From Acinetobacter sp. SAAs474 (GTDB lineage Bacteria > Pseudomonadota > Gammaproteobacteria > Pseudomonadales > Moraxellaceae), in assembly GCF_032823475.1 (NCBI RefSeq), contig NZ_CP127915.1, positions 1,178,001-1,242,000 on the forward strand: a stretch of DNA of 64,000 nt. The letters run 5' to 3'. Below, piece by piece: positions 35,417-45,221 of the stretch (the stretch's first letter is position 1; every line of letters starts with the position of its first letter). The notes beneath the pieces were generated by a model. That model was not told the origin of the DNA, searched no databases, and saw only the letters and a list, made by a program, of their open reading frames with translations. Made by a program: the position numbers and the translations under genes.

Positions 35417-36346
35417 ATGAGTAGCACAACCCCAGATTTTAAAGAAGATGATTTTTTGTTAGACCATTATGTAGGTAAAACTCCTCTAGTGCGTTTACAG
35501 CGTCTTGCAAATCATACTCAAGCCACAATATTGGCAAAACTTGAAGGGAATAATCCTGCTGGTTCGGTAAAAGACAGGCCAGCGTATAATATGATCATGC
35601 AAGCGGAAAAACGTGGTCAAATTAAACCAGGTGATACACTGATTGAAGCAACCAGTGGCAATACGGGGATTGCCTTGGCCATGGTTGCGGCCATGCGTGG
35701 TTATAAAATGAAATTAATCATGCCCAATAACATGAGCCAAGAACGTAAAGACGCAATGCGAGCTTATGGTGCTGAACTCATTGAAGTAACACAAGCACAA
35801 GGGATGGAAGGTGCACGTGATTTAGCATCAGAGATGCAAAAACAAGGGCAAGGTTTAGTGCTTAATCAATTTGGTAATCCGGATAATGTTGAGGCACATT
35901 ACTTGACAACTGGTCCAGAAATTTGGCAACAAACGGCAGGAAAAATTACCCATTTTGTCAGTTCCATGGGAACAACAGGAACCATTATGGGGGTATCCAA
36001 ATATTTAAAAGAAATGAATCCCGATATTCAAATTGTGGGATTACAACCTGCAGATGGTTCAAGTATTGCAGGAATTCGTCGTTGGCCAGAAGCATATTTA
36101 CCGACTATTTTTGATCGTCGACGTATTGATCGTATTATTGATATCCCCCAAATTGAAGCTGAAAAAACCATGCGTAAATTGGCACAAAAAGAAGGAATTA
36201 GTGCGGGTACATCATCAGGTGGGGCGGTATGGGCTTCGATTAAGTTGGCTGAAGAAAATCCCGATGCAGTGATCGTATGTATTATTTGTGATCGTGGTGA
36301 TCGTTACTTATCTACAGGATTATTTTCTGTGATTGATACTGAATAA
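35417..36346 (+). CDS. cysM: cysteine synthase B
   Basis: This PLP-dependent enzyme of 309 residues makes cysteine from O-acetylserine and sulfide or thiosulfate. The PLP Lys is K52 in NPAGSVKDRPA. The phosphate loop is SSMGTTGTIMG, and the substrate loop EATSGNTGIAL is present. The stretch DGSSIAGIRRWPEAYLP distinguishes CysM from CysK. It lies next to gacS (divergent) and upstream of rlmD-relA, matching pseudomonad gene order. An AGG ribosome site lies nine bases upstream. The exonuclease gene follows 11 bp later, so they are likely co-transcribed. The 297 bp upstream of it holds no gene. Confidence 0.95.
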   Translation: MSSTTPDFKEDDFLLDHYVGKTPLVRLQRLANHTQATILAKLEGNNPAGSVKDRPAYNMIMQAEKRGQIKPGDTLIEATSGNTGIALAMVAAMRGYKMKLIMPNNMSQERKDAMRAYGAELIEVTQAQGMEGARDLASEMQKQGQGLVLNQFGNPDNVEAHYLTTGPEIWQQTAGKITHFVSSMGTTGTIMGVSKYLKEMNPDIQIVGLQPADGSSIAGIRRWPEAYLPTIFDRRRIDRIIDIPQIEAEKTMRKLAQKEGISAGTSSGGAVWASIKLAEENPDAVIVCIICDRGDRYLSTGLFSVIDTE

Positions 36347-36357
36347 GAGACATTGAT

Positions 36358-37179
36358 ATGCATTTGCCTGTTTTAATTTTTGATATTGAAACGATCACTG
36401 ATCTTAAATCGGGAGCACATTTATATGGTCTTGATTTATCGAAATCAGATCTTGAACAGGCCATGCTAAAACTACGTCGTCAAGAATCAGGTTCAGATTT
36501 TCAACGTTTGCCTTTACATGAGATTGTGTGTATTTCTGGATTGTGGATTGATGAGTTTGGCGTAATGAAGCTATTTTCTTTTACGCAAGAGCAGGATTCA
36601 GAAGCCGATATACTCAGAAAATTTTTATCCATTTTTGATAAGCGCCATCCGGTTCTGGTCAGTTGGAATGGTTCACAATTTGATTTGCCAGTTATTTTAT
36701 TTCGTGCAATGTATCATGGACTTTCTGCAGCCAGTTTGTTTGATCAAGGCGAAATCGATCATCAAAAACGTTATAATAATTACCAAAACCGCTATCATCA
36801 TCGTCATGTTGATTTAATGGATGTGATGGCAATGTTTCAAGGACGTCACTTTCAGAAACTAGATGATATTGCACATTTATTAGGATTTCCGGGTAAACGT
36901 GGTGAAGCGGGTTATCATGTTCCTGAGTATATTGCGACACAACAATGGCTTAAGTTAAGTGCATATTGTGAGGGTGATGTGTTGAATACTTGGTTGATTT
37001 ATATCCGCTGGTTATTGCTCAAAGGGCAGCTAAGTCTGGAGCAGCATCATTTATGGGTACAAAGTACGATTCACTATTTAGCAACACAGTCGCAACATAC
37101 TGAGTTTTTGAGGGTATGGCAACATACTTCGCAGCATACAGCATTTAGCGCTACAGATTTTTCCTTTCCCAAATATTAG
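36358..37179 (+). CDS. predicted 3'-5' exonuclease of the PolB-like RNase H fold
   Basis: This DnaQ-like exonuclease of 273 residues is related to the proofreading domain of family B polymerases. Motif I is LIFDIET (D9, E11), motif II LVSWNGSQFDLPVI, a following HVDLMDVM strand, and motif III YCEGDVLNTWLIY with the final Asp. Such stand-alone PolB-type exonucleases are widespread, but their cellular role is not settled. It has no polymerase domain. It lies in a tight unit: 11 bp after cysM and 6 bp before rlmD. Confidence 0.85.
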   Translation: MHLPVLIFDIETITDLKSGAHLYGLDLSKSDLEQAMLKLRRQESGSDFQRLPLHEIVCISGLWIDEFGVMKLFSFTQEQDSEADILRKFLSIFDKRHPVLVSWNGSQFDLPVILFRAMYHGLSAASLFDQGEIDHQKRYNNYQNRYHHRHVDLMDVMAMFQGRHFQKLDDIAHLLGFPGKRGEAGYHVPEYIATQQWLKLSAYCEGDVLNTWLIYIRWLLLKGQLSLEQHHLWVQSTIHYLATQSQHTEFLRVWQHTSQHTAFSATDFSFPKY

Positions 37180-37185
37180 GTTTAC

Positions 37186-38565
37186 ATGAAACACAAGCAC
37201 TCACCTCGTACAGCTCAACACGGAACCTTTATTTTTACAGTTGAGTCATTATCACACGAGGGACGTGGTATAGCACATTATGGTTCACATCCGAATCATC
37301 CGGAAGACAAGCGAGGAAAAAAAGTATTTATTACGGGAGCACTGACGGGTGAAACGGTACGAGCACGTATTCGTAAAGTGATCACGAAATTAGAAGAAGC
37401 GGACTGTATAGAAGTTTTAAGTGATCATTCTGTGTTACGTACAACACCAATATGTGCACATTATGAGCAATGTGGTGGATGTAGTTTGCAACATCTTCAG
37501 GTTGATGAACAAATTGCGTTAAAACAGCAAGTATTGCAATCGCATTTATTACATTTTGCTGGTGTTGAAGTGCCGATATGGCTATCGCCATTACGTGCTA
37601 CAGTCACAGATTATCGAAAGAAGGCACGTATCGGTGTGCGTTATTTGCCTCGCCAAGACCAATTGTTGGTGGGTTTTCGTGAAAAGTCGAGCAATCACTT
37701 AAGCGCAATTGATCATTGTCATATCCTTGATCGAAAGTTTGGCTCAATAAAACAATTAAAGCAATTACTCCTAAGTCTTAAAGGCAAAGCCCATATTGGT
37801 CATATAGAATTAGCCATGGGTGATCAAGATGTTGCATTGGTGATTCGACAAACTGCAGCGTTGAACAAGGAGGACATAGCAACCTTACAGCATTTTGCTA
37901 GACAACAACAGTGGCAGCTGTATGTACAACCTGAGCAACGCGATAGTATTCAGCGTATTGATCAAGATGCGCCAATGCGTTTGCACTATACACTCAATGA
38001 TTTTAATATTAAGTTTGCTTTTCATCCGCTAGATTTTACTCAAGTAAATTCAGGTGTAAATGCGCAAATGGTTAAACTGGCATGTGACTTGCTTCAACTT
38101 CAGCCGGGTGAACGTGTTCTGGATTTATTTTGTGGATTAGGTAATTTCTCACTGCCTTTAGCACGATGTGTAGGAGAACAAGGGCTTGTGGTTGCTGTTG
38201 AAGGCGTAGATGAAATGGTGCATCGTGGCACGGAAAATGCAAAATTAAATGGTTTAAATCAAGTGAAATTTTATTCACAAGATTTAACAAAAGATTTTTC
38301 GCATCATTCTTGGGCAAAGTTAGGATTTGATGCATTATTGATTGATCCTCCTCGTTCGGGTGCAGAAGAAGTGATGCATTATTTGCCAAAATTTGGTGCA
38401 AAAAGAATTGTTTATGTGTCATGTAATCCAGCAACGCTCGCTCGTGATACAGGCTTGTTAGTGAAGCAAGGATATGAACTGAAAAAAGTGGGTGTCATGG
38501 ATATGTTTACTCATACAGCTCATGTTGAATCAATTGCGTTATTTGAACAAGTACGTGGTTTATAG
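37186..38565 (+). CDS. rlmD: 23S rRNA (uracil-1939-C5)-methyltransferase
   Basis: This RlmD (RumA) protein of 459 residues has an N-terminal TRAM domain (about 12-75) and a 4Fe-4S cluster with C90, C96, C99 and C178. The SAM-binding motif is [16 protein letters not shown], followed by [12 protein letters not shown], and the catalytic Cys lies in [12 protein letters not shown] near 415. It methylates U1939 of 23S rRNA using SAM. It lies 6 bp after the exonuclease gene and 32 bp before relA, so it is probably co-transcribed with both. Confidence 0.95.
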   Translation: MKHKHSPRTAQHGTFIFTVESLSHEGRGIAHYGSHPNHPEDKRGKKVFITGALTGETVRARIRKVITKLEEADCIEVLSDHSVLRTTPICAHYEQCGGCSLQHLQVDEQIALKQQVLQSHLLHFAGVEVPIWLSPLRATVTDYRKKARIGVRYLPRQDQLLVGFREKSSNHLSAIDHCHILDRKFGSIKQLKQLLLSLKGKAHIGHIELAMGDQDVALVIRQTAALNKEDIATLQHFARQQQWQLYVQPEQRDSIQRIDQDAPMRLHYTLNDFNIKFAFHPLDFTQVNSGVNAQMVKLACDLLQLQPGERVLDLFCGLGNFSLPLARCVGEQGLVVAVEGVDEMVHRGTENAKLNGLNQVKFYSQDLTKDFSHHSWAKLGFDALLIDPPRSGAEEVMHYLPKFGAKRIVYVSCNPATLARDTGLLVKQGYELKKVGVMDMFTHTAHVESIALFEQVRGL

Positions 38566-38597
38566 AATAATGAAGTTTATAACAATAGGAGATGGGT

Positions 38598-40901
38598 ATG
38601 GTCACAGTACGTGAACAGCTTCCTGGACGCTTAAATGAGCTATCTGAGGAAACGACTGTCGAACATGCCGAGCAAGCACGACAAGATATTGCGAAATGGT
38701 TAGATCGTGTACGTGGAATTTTGGATGGCGCTGCGTTAAAGCGGCTAGAAGATGTTGCAAATTATACCTTGCAAAAAGAATTAGAAACGACCATTAATCA
38801 TCGTTCTAATACCCTCTATACCGGTATTGAAATGGCTGATATTTTAGCCTATTTACATGTCGATGAGGATACATTGTCTGCATCACTGCTCTATAGAAGT
38901 GTACGTGAAGGTATTATTCCGTTAGATGAAGTCAAAGCATTATTTGGCGAAGTGGTTTATGGTTTGGTTAAAGGTACTTTAGCCATGGGTAAACTTTCGG
39001 ATCTGATTGAGAAAAATAAACGTTTAGAAGATCATTTTAATAATAATCAGCGTGAACATTTGACTGGTATTTATAAAATGCTGATTTCTGTCACGGAAGA
39101 TGTTCGTGTCGTGCTGATTAAATTGGCTGAACGTACCTATGCTTTACGAGAGCTGGCACACTCATCAAGAGAACGACAAGAGCGTGTGGCACGAGAAATT
39201 TTAACGATTTATGCGCCACTTGCACATCGTTTAGGGATTGCACAGCTAAAATGGGAGCTTGAGGATCTGGCCTTTCGTTATTTGGCACCAGATCGTTATA
39301 AAGAGATTGCAACTTTACTGAATGAAAAACGTCTTGAACGTGAGCAATATATTCAGTTTGTGATTCATAAATTAAAAACTGAACTGGCTTCATATGATAT
39401 TGAGGCAGAAATTAGTGGACGAGTGAAACACATTTATTCGATTTATCGAAAAATGAAAAGTAAAAATCTCAGTTTTGATCAACTCTATGATATCCGTGCT
39501 GTACGTGTCTTGGTCAAGGGTATTCCAGAGTGTTATCACTCATTAGGGATTGTGCATCAAATTTGGCGCCATATTCCACATCAGTTTGATGATTATATTA
39601 CCAATCCGAAGGCCAATGGTTATCGTTCATTGCATACGGCCGTGATTGCTGAAAACAAATCTTTAGAAGTACAAATACGTACGCATGACATGCATGAAGA
39701 AGCTGAGCTTGGTGTATGTTCGCATTTTAATTATAAAGAGGGCAGTAAAACCACTGATCATTCATTTAATCATCGTTTACATTCTTTAAGATCAGTGCTT
39801 GAACATTATCAAGAACGTAATGATGCAAGTAATCATCGTACCAAAGATGTTGATGATTTTGAGCAGTTGCAAGAATTTGAAGATTTTGAAAAAATATATG
39901 TATTTAGTCGTGATGGTGATATCAAAGAGTTACCACGTGGTTCTACAGTTCTAGACTTTGCCTATCATGTTCATACTGAAGTAGGCAACAAGTGTTATGC
40001 TGCACGTGTCAATCAACGTTATGTTCCGTTAACGTATGTGCTTAAAACTGGTGAACAGGTTGAAATTTTAACTAAAAAAGATCGTGAACCTAACCGTGAT
40101 TGGTTGGTGAACTCTTTAGGTTATATTAAAACTGCACGTGCACGAGACAAGTTACGACACTGGTTCCGACAACAAGATCGGAGTAAAAATCTAGAAGTTG
40201 GTCGTGAGATTCTGACTAAAGAGCTTTCTCGTTTAGCGATTCATCCGAAAAGTATTGATTTAAATGATTATTGTAATCATTTTAATGTCAAGACCGGTGA
40301 TGATATTTTGATTAGTCTGGTCAGTGGTGACATTAGTCTGCATGCGCTGATTAATCAGGTAAATCGACATATGCATCTGGATCAGGATGAGCCAGAGCTG
40401 GTACTTAAACCTACATTAAATCCACGCGCAAGTCATACCTTATCAGCACATGGCATTTTAATTGATGGTTTAGATAATGTAGAATTACATGTCGCACAGT
40501 GCTGTCAACCGGTACATGGCGAAGCGATTGCGGGTTATATTACCTTAAATCGTGGGGTCAGTATTCATAAAGTCGCCTGTTCTGACTATATGCGAATGAT
40601 TAAGCAAGAACCTGAGCGTGCGGTTGAAGCAGATTGGGAAATGCAGCCTACACGTGGACAAAGTATTCAAATTGTTGTCGAGGCATATGATCGACGTGGT
40701 TTATTAAAGGATCTCACTCAAGTTATTTTTTCTGATCAAATTAATATTCGTCAAGTGAATACGATTTCTGAAGCAGATGGTATTGCGAACATGAAGCTAT
40801 TAATTGAAGTGAAAGGATTGGCACAATTGTCTAAACTATTGGCGCGGCTTGAGCAGCAACCGGGTATTATTAGTGCAAGACGCTTGGTACAGGGGAACTA
40901 A
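38598..40901 (+). CDS. relA: (p)ppGpp synthetase RelA
   Basis: This protein of 767 residues has an inactive HD-like N-terminal domain without the HD hydrolase motif (ILAYLHVDEDTLSASLL in its place), a RelA/SpoT synthetase domain with YDIRAVRVLV and DDYITNPKANGYRSLHTAV, a TGS domain (about 435-495), a helical and zinc-finger-like region with the CC motif in VAQCCQPV, and a C-terminal ACT domain (about 690-765). It makes (p)ppGpp on stalled ribosomes. The ATG at 38598 is chosen because AGGAG lies six bases upstream. An ATG at 38592 directly abuts that site. It is the last gene before the aryl polyene locus and has its own terminator. Confidence 0.95.
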   Translation: MVTVREQLPGRLNELSEETTVEHAEQARQDIAKWLDRVRGILDGAALKRLEDVANYTLQKELETTINHRSNTLYTGIEMADILAYLHVDEDTLSASLLYRSVREGIIPLDEVKALFGEVVYGLVKGTLAMGKLSDLIEKNKRLEDHFNNNQREHLTGIYKMLISVTEDVRVVLIKLAERTYALRELAHSSRERQERVAREILTIYAPLAHRLGIAQLKWELEDLAFRYLAPDRYKEIATLLNEKRLEREQYIQFVIHKLKTELASYDIEAEISGRVKHIYSIYRKMKSKNLSFDQLYDIRAVRVLVKGIPECYHSLGIVHQIWRHIPHQFDDYITNPKANGYRSLHTAVIAENKSLEVQIRTHDMHEEAELGVCSHFNYKEGSKTTDHSFNHRLHSLRSVLEHYQERNDASNHRTKDVDDFEQLQEFEDFEKIYVFSRDGDIKELPRGSTVLDFAYHVHTEVGNKCYAARVNQRYVPLTYVLKTGEQVEILTKKDREPNRDWLVNSLGYIKTARARDKLRHWFRQQDRSKNLEVGREILTKELSRLAIHPKSIDLNDYCNHFNVKTGDDILISLVSGDISLHALINQVNRHMHLDQDEPELVLKPTLNPRASHTLSAHGILIDGLDNVELHVAQCCQPVHGEAIAGYITLNRGVSIHKVACSDYMRMIKQEPERAVEADWEMQPTRGQSIQIVVEAYDRRGLLKDLTQVIFSDQINIRQVNTISEADGIANMKLLIEVKGLAQLSKLLARLEQQPGIISARRLVQGN

Positions 40902-40932
40902 AATCAGAATCTCTGATGATTGAGTCCATAAC

Positions 40933-40959
40933 AACCAGTGCGTCGCACTGGTTTTTTTT
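40933..40959 (+). terminator. rho-independent terminator of relA
   Basis: A 9 bp stem (AACCAGTGC / GCACTGGTT) with a 3-base loop is followed by a run of T. It isolates the aryl polyene operon from relA, so that operon needs its own promoter in the roughly 56 bp that follow. Confidence 0.9.
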
Positions 40960-41015
40960 ATATGCAAGATCTAAATCATTTTCTTTGACTGGTGTGTTGA
41001 TAAAGAGTGTGCAAT

Positions 41016-41642
41016 ATGTTGAAACTCAATATGTCTAAACTTTATTTGAGTGTCGCTGATTCAGCTTATCCTCAATTAGAGAAAATTTCAGCAATGCAAC
41101 GTCGCCGTTTATCTGCAATTGCGAAACTGGCATTAAATAGTGCCTTAAGTGCTTTAGAACAGCATAAAGTCGATTATATGATCTGGGTTTCTCAGTATGG
41201 AGATGAGCATAAAACGTTTAAGATATTAAATGATGTCTTACAGGATCAACCCGCATCACCCACACAATTTTCAACATCGGTACATAATGCAATTTCTGGT
41301 TTATATTCTATTTTAAACCAAGATGATACACCATCAACCAGTTTAGCTGGAACATGGAACGATGGCCTGATTGAGGCATATGCTTGGTTAAAAACCACCA
41401 CAATTAGTCAAGCCCAAGTATTACTGGTCTATTATGATGAAAATCTACCGATGATCTATAGCGATAGTCAGCACGTTGAACCATTTGCATTGGCAGGAGT
41501 GATTTCACTCACATCAGAAAATTTAATGTTAAACCCTATTCAATTTCCATCTGTAGAACACTATGCTCAGCAAGCCAATGCTTTTTATCATTTTTGGCAA
41601 AATCAACAGTGTGTTGAAGACATGGGCTGGAGTAAAATTTGA
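41016..41642 (+). CDS. apeC: ketosynthase-like chain length factor
   Basis: This protein of 208 residues resembles the N-terminal half of a beta-ketoacyl synthase. It has MQRRRLSAIAKLALNSALSAL, typical of the chain-length-factor-like family of aryl polyene clusters. At the position of the usual nucleophile the sequence reads FSTSVHNAISG, with no Cys, so it cannot catalyse condensation alone. ApeC pairs with the ketosynthase ApeO. ATG 41016 is chosen (AAAGAG eight bases upstream); GTG 41007 and ATG 41031 are alternatives. It is the first gene of the operon; its end overlaps the next gene. Confidence 0.8.
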   Translation: MLKLNMSKLYLSVADSAYPQLEKISAMQRRRLSAIAKLALNSALSALEQHKVDYMIWVSQYGDEHKTFKILNDVLQDQPASPTQFSTSVHNAISGLYSILNQDDTPSTSLAGTWNDGLIEAYAWLKTTTISQAQVLLVYYDENLPMIYSDSQHVEPFALAGVISLTSENLMLNPIQFPSVEHYAQQANAFYHFWQNQQCVEDMGWSKI

Positions 41643-42466
41643 GTAAATATTCTTTAAAACAAAAAGCCAATTTTTTATGGCGTATGAGTGCAACAGGATT
41701 TTGTTTTGCCAGTTTTGGGGTGGGAGGACTTATTTTAGGTGGATTGGTTGCACCGATCATTAAACAATCAACAAAAAATGAGAAATTAAGACAAGATCGT
41801 ACGCAAAAGTTAGTGAAATACACCTTTAAAGGTTTTACCGAAATGTTGGTTAAGCTTGGTGTAATGCACTATGAAATTGAAGGATTAGAAAAACTAGAAC
41901 ATAGTCAGCAAGAGCTGGTGATTGCAAATCATCCTACTTTAATTGATGTGGTGATTTTAATTGGTGCGATGGGGCGCGCAAATTGTGTGGTTAAACAAGC
42001 CTTATGGTCCAATCCTTTTGTTAAAGACGTGGTCCAAAATGCAGGATATATTTTAAATGCTGGCTCTGAACAGTTTATCCAAGATTGTGTCGCTAAACTG
42101 ACACAGGATAAAGCGGCATCTTTATTAATTTTTCCGGAAGGCACAAGAACGGAAAAAGGAAATATTTTAAATGAATTTCAACGTGGTGCAGCCAATATTG
42201 CATTACGAGCAAATGTTCCGATTCGACCGGTATGCATTCGTTGTACGCCTTCTACACTAACAAAAAATGAAAAATGGTATCATATCCCATCTCATCGATT
42301 TTACATTCATGTCAAAATAATGGATACAATAGCCGCCGATCAGCTACTGGAAGATAATTTGATTTTGACGGAGCATGGGGTTCACCCTAAAACAGTGCGT
42401 CACTTGAATCAGATTTTACATCAACATTTTATGAAAGAGTTACTGACAAATGAGCAATCTTGCTGA
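41639..42466 (+). CDS. lysophospholipid acyltransferase-family protein (PlsC-like)
   Basis: This protein of 275 residues has an N-terminal hydrophobic segment (FCFASFGVGGLILGGLVAPII) and the PlsC motifs: HX4D as NHPTLID and FPEGTRTEKGN. It probably transfers an acyl group to a lipid or to the polyene's lipid anchor at the inner membrane; the family also includes 1-acylglycerol-3-phosphate acyltransferases. Translation seems to start at TTG 41639, which overlaps the stop of the chain length factor gene (TTGA). Its end overlaps the first ACP gene by 17 bases. Confidence 0.8.
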   Translation: MSKYSLKQKANFLWRMSATGFCFASFGVGGLILGGLVAPIIKQSTKNEKLRQDRTQKLVKYTFKGFTEMLVKLGVMHYEIEGLEKLEHSQQELVIANHPTLIDVVILIGAMGRANCVVKQALWSNPFVKDVVQNAGYILNAGSEQFIQDCVAKLTQDKAASLLIFPEGTRTEKGNILNEFQRGAANIALRANVPIRPVCIRCTPSTLTKNEKWYHIPSHRFYIHVKIMDTIAADQLLEDNLILTEHGVHPKTVRHLNQILHQHFMKELLTNEQSC

Positions 42467-42704
42467 TGAATTAAAGCAAATGATTATTGATGTGCTTGCA
42501 CTTGAAGACATTAGTAAAGACGATATTGATAGTGAGGCACCATTGTTTGGGGAAGGATTGGGACTTGACTCTATTGATGCACTAGAACTAGGTTTAGCTT
42601 TAAAGAAACGTTACAACGTACATTTAAATGCTGAATCTGCAGAAACGAAACAATATTTTAAATCAATTCAAAGTTTAGTTACTTTGATTGAAGCACAGCA
42701 ATAG
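42450..42704 (+). CDS. apeE: acyl carrier protein 1
   Basis: This acidic carrier protein of 84 residues has phosphopantetheine attachment site S41 in GLDSIDALELG. It carries the growing polyene or starter acyl chain. The start overlaps the upstream acyltransferase gene. The second carrier follows after 14 bp. In Escherichia coli and Xenorhabdus the pathway also uses two ACPs with separate roles. Activation requires a phosphopantetheinyl transferase, provided by the last gene of the cluster. Confidence 0.9.
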   Translation: MSNLADELKQMIIDVLALEDISKDDIDSEAPLFGEGLGLDSIDALELGLALKKRYNVHLNAESAETKQYFKSIQSLVTLIEAQQ

Positions 42705-42718
42705 CATAAGAGGTTGTC

Positions 42719-42967
42719 ATGCTTACCCAAGAACAAGTTCTAGATAAATTACGAGAATGGATGGATGAACTCTTTGAAATTTCTCCAGATACCATTCATC
42801 TAGACTCACATTTAGCCAGCGATTTGGATATCGACAGTATTGATGCTATTGATTTAGTTGTAAAAATTAAAGAGCTTACGGGAAAACAAGTCAATCCCGA
42901 AGATTTTAAAAATGTACGTACAATACAGGATGTTGTGATTGTCATTCAAAATATGACCATCGAATGA
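42719..42967 (+). CDS. apeF: acyl carrier protein 2
   Basis: This acyl carrier protein of 82 residues has attachment site S40 in DIDSIDAIDL, closer to classical fatty-acid ACPs. It has a good ribosome site (AGAGG) before the ATG. Its stop overlaps the start of the following membrane protein (ATGA), showing translational coupling. Which ACP accepts the aryl starter and which the extension chain cannot be decided from sequence. Confidence 0.9.
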   Translation: MLTQEQVLDKLREWMDELFEISPDTIHLDSHLASDLDIDSIDAIDLVVKIKELTGKQVNPEDFKNVRTIQDVVIVIQNMTIE

Positions 42968-43518
42968 AAAAACTGTTAAAAGGACTCGTGATTATTGGCT
43001 TTATGCTGTATCCATTTTTGGTGGCATATGGTTTGTCTCAAGGTCAATATCAATGGGTGAGTATGCTTTTAATTGCTTTAGGAATCATAAAGCTATTAGA
43101 TAAAAAATCGAGTTTATTATGGCCATTAGCAACATTTGCAATTTTGTGCGGTGGTTTAAATTTGTGCTTAAAGGATCAGGCTTGGCTGAAATTATATCCT
43201 GTCTTAATGAGCTTGGGGGCGTTGGTCATCTTTGCGATGACCTTATTTAAACCACCTTCAATGATTGAGCGTTTTGCTCGACTTGTTGAGCCAGACCTGC
43301 CTGTTGAGGGGGTGTTGTGGACAAAAAAAGTAACCATAGTGTGGTGCATATTTTTTTTACTCAATGCCGTGATTTCAGGCTTTACCGTTTTTTTTACATC
43401 AACCTATATTTGGACGATTTATAACGGTTTGCTTTCTTATTTACTTATGGGGATGATTTTGATGGGAGAGTTTATTCTACGCAAAAGACAGCAATATAAG
43501 TATCGAATAAATAAATAA
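42964..43518 (+). CDS. aryl polyene cluster membrane protein
   Basis: This protein of 184 residues has about five or six hydrophobic helices (about 5-22, 25-42, 48-62, 69-92, 115-140, 145-165) and basic ends. It resembles the COG4648-type predicted membrane protein regularly found in aryl polyene clusters between the ACPs and the ligase. Function is unknown; a role in membrane assembly or export of the product is inferred from context. The start overlaps the ACP2 stop. Confidence 0.75.
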   Translation: MKKLLKGLVIIGFMLYPFLVAYGLSQGQYQWVSMLLIALGIIKLLDKKSSLLWPLATFAILCGGLNLCLKDQAWLKLYPVLMSLGALVIFAMTLFKPPSMIERFARLVEPDLPVEGVLWTKKVTIVWCIFFLLNAVISGFTVFFTSTYIWTIYNGLLSYLLMGMILMGEFILRKRQQYKYRINK

Positions 43519-43528
43519 AATCTGGATT

Positions 43529-45211
43529 ATGATTGTGGGCAATATCAAAGATTATCTTCATTCAGCACAACTGCTGTGCATACGTCAGGATTTAACGGGT
43601 ATTTCCTTTCAGCAGTTCTGGCAAGATGTTGCAATGCAATGTCATGAAATTAAAAAACTAAAACCAATGACTTATGCACTTTGGCAACACAGTAGTTATG
43701 AATTTTTAGTTTTACTATTTGCAGCATTACATGCTGGAAAAACCGTTATTTTGCCACCACATCGGGTTGCTGAATTAGAGCAAGATCTAGCAAAACAACA
43801 AATTTATTTTTTAAATCGCCAAGCACTATCCCAGTCAGACGCGAGCATAGAGCAGCAATTACACTTTGATGAGCATTTTTATACTGAGACAAGGCTTTAT
43901 TTTTATACATCAGGTTCGACGGGGCAGCCGAAAAGTATTGCTCGTACATTAAAACAATTGTTGAGTGAAGTACAGGGTTTAGAGCTGAGCTTCGGGTTGA
44001 GTAAAGCCGCAATTGCGCTTGCAACTGTCAGTCACCAACATATTTATGGATTACTTTTTAAACTTTTATGGCCACTGGCAACACATCGTAGTTTTTATGA
44101 TCAACACATCGCCTTTCCGGAAGAGGTTAGCGAAATACAAAAAAAATTAGTGATATTTAATCAGCCAAACTATTTAATTTCTAGTCCTGCTTTATTAAAA
44201 AGATGGACAACAGATGTAATTTTAAATCACTGTATCGCAGTTTATTCTTCAGGTGGTAAATTGGACGCAGGCATTCGTCCTTATATAAATGTGATGATTA
44301 CAGAGGTATTTGGTAGTTCTGAAACTGGCGGAATTGCATACCGTTATCATGATGATGCATTATGGCATGTATTTGAAGATGTTGAAATTAAAGTGGTAGC
44401 AGCTCAGGAATTAGCCGTAAAAACTGCGCATGCCAGTAGTGATGAATGGATTTTAACTGCAGATCAGGTTGAGCTTAGTCATCCTCATGATCTGAAAAGT
44501 GATTTTAGATTATTAGGACGTTTAGATCGGATTGTTAAACTGGAAGAAAAACGCTTAAGTTTAGATGCAATTGAGCAGCAAATCTTAAGTCTTGGTATAG
44601 TTGAGCAGGTCTATGTTTTGATTATTGAAAAACAGCATAGGCAAATGTTAGCAGCTATCGTCATACTTAATCATCAAGGACGTGAGCAGTTGCAGCATCT
44701 CGGTAAGGCTCAATTTGTCCATAGATTAAAAACACAATTAAGTTTAAAACTGGAAAGTATTGCGCTGCCTCGCCAGTGGCGCTTTTTAACTCAATTACCG
44801 CAAAATAGCCAATCAAAATTAGATAAGCAATATATGCAATCGATATTTGAAGAAAACAGATATCCAGTGGTTTTAAGCCAGTTTATTGAAGAAAAAGACA
44901 TCAGTTATATTCTCGAGTTTATTGAAGAATTGGCCTGTTTTAAAGGACATTTCCCTGGTCAGCCAATTTATCCTGGGGTCGGGCAAATTGGTCTTGTACA
45001 ACATTTTGCCAAGAAAAATTGGCTTGATTTAGCGTGGTGTAATGGCTATGAGCAAGTTAAATTTCAAGACTTGATTCAGCCAAAAATGGTGCTGTGCTTA
45101 AATCTACAACGCCAAGCACATAAAATTATTTTTGAATTAAAAAATCAAGATAAAGTGTTTGCGTCAGGACGGTTATTATTTAATTTAAATCCTATACAGC
45201 AAGATGGCTAA
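43529..45211 (+). CDS. apeH: acyl-ACP ligase fused to a 3-hydroxyacyl-ACP dehydratase domain
   Basis: This protein of 560 residues has two domains. Residues about 1-440 form an AMP-forming ligase with P-loop FYTSGSTGQPKS (125-136), VFGSSETGG and the late LLGRLDRIVKLEEKRLS motif. It should activate the aromatic starter acid and load it on an ACP. Residues about 455-555 form a hotdog dehydratase with CFKGHFPGQPIYPGVGQI, matching ApeI, whose product dehydrates beta-hydroxyacyl-ACP. In Escherichia coli, ApeH and ApeI are separate proteins; here they are a single chain. It lies 10 bp after the membrane protein gene. Confidence 0.85.
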   Translation: MIVGNIKDYLHSAQLLCIRQDLTGISFQQFWQDVAMQCHEIKKLKPMTYALWQHSSYEFLVLLFAALHAGKTVILPPHRVAELEQDLAKQQIYFLNRQALSQSDASIEQQLHFDEHFYTETRLYFYTSGSTGQPKSIARTLKQLLSEVQGLELSFGLSKAAIALATVSHQHIYGLLFKLLWPLATHRSFYDQHIAFPEEVSEIQKKLVIFNQPNYLISSPALLKRWTTDVILNHCIAVYSSGGKLDAGIRPYINVMITEVFGSSETGGIAYRYHDDALWHVFEDVEIKVVAAQELAVKTAHASSDEWILTADQVELSHPHDLKSDFRLLGRLDRIVKLEEKRLSLDAIEQQILSLGIVEQVYVLIIEKQHRQMLAAIVILNHQGREQLQHLGKAQFVHRLKTQLSLKLESIALPRQWRFLTQLPQNSQSKLDKQYMQSIFEENRYPVVLSQFIEEKDISYILEFIEELACFKGHFPGQPIYPGVGQIGLVQHFAKKNWLDLAWCNGYEQVKFQDLIQPKMVLCLNLQRQAHKIIFELKNQDKVFASGRLLFNLNPIQQDG

Positions 45212-45221
45212 AGGAGAGATT

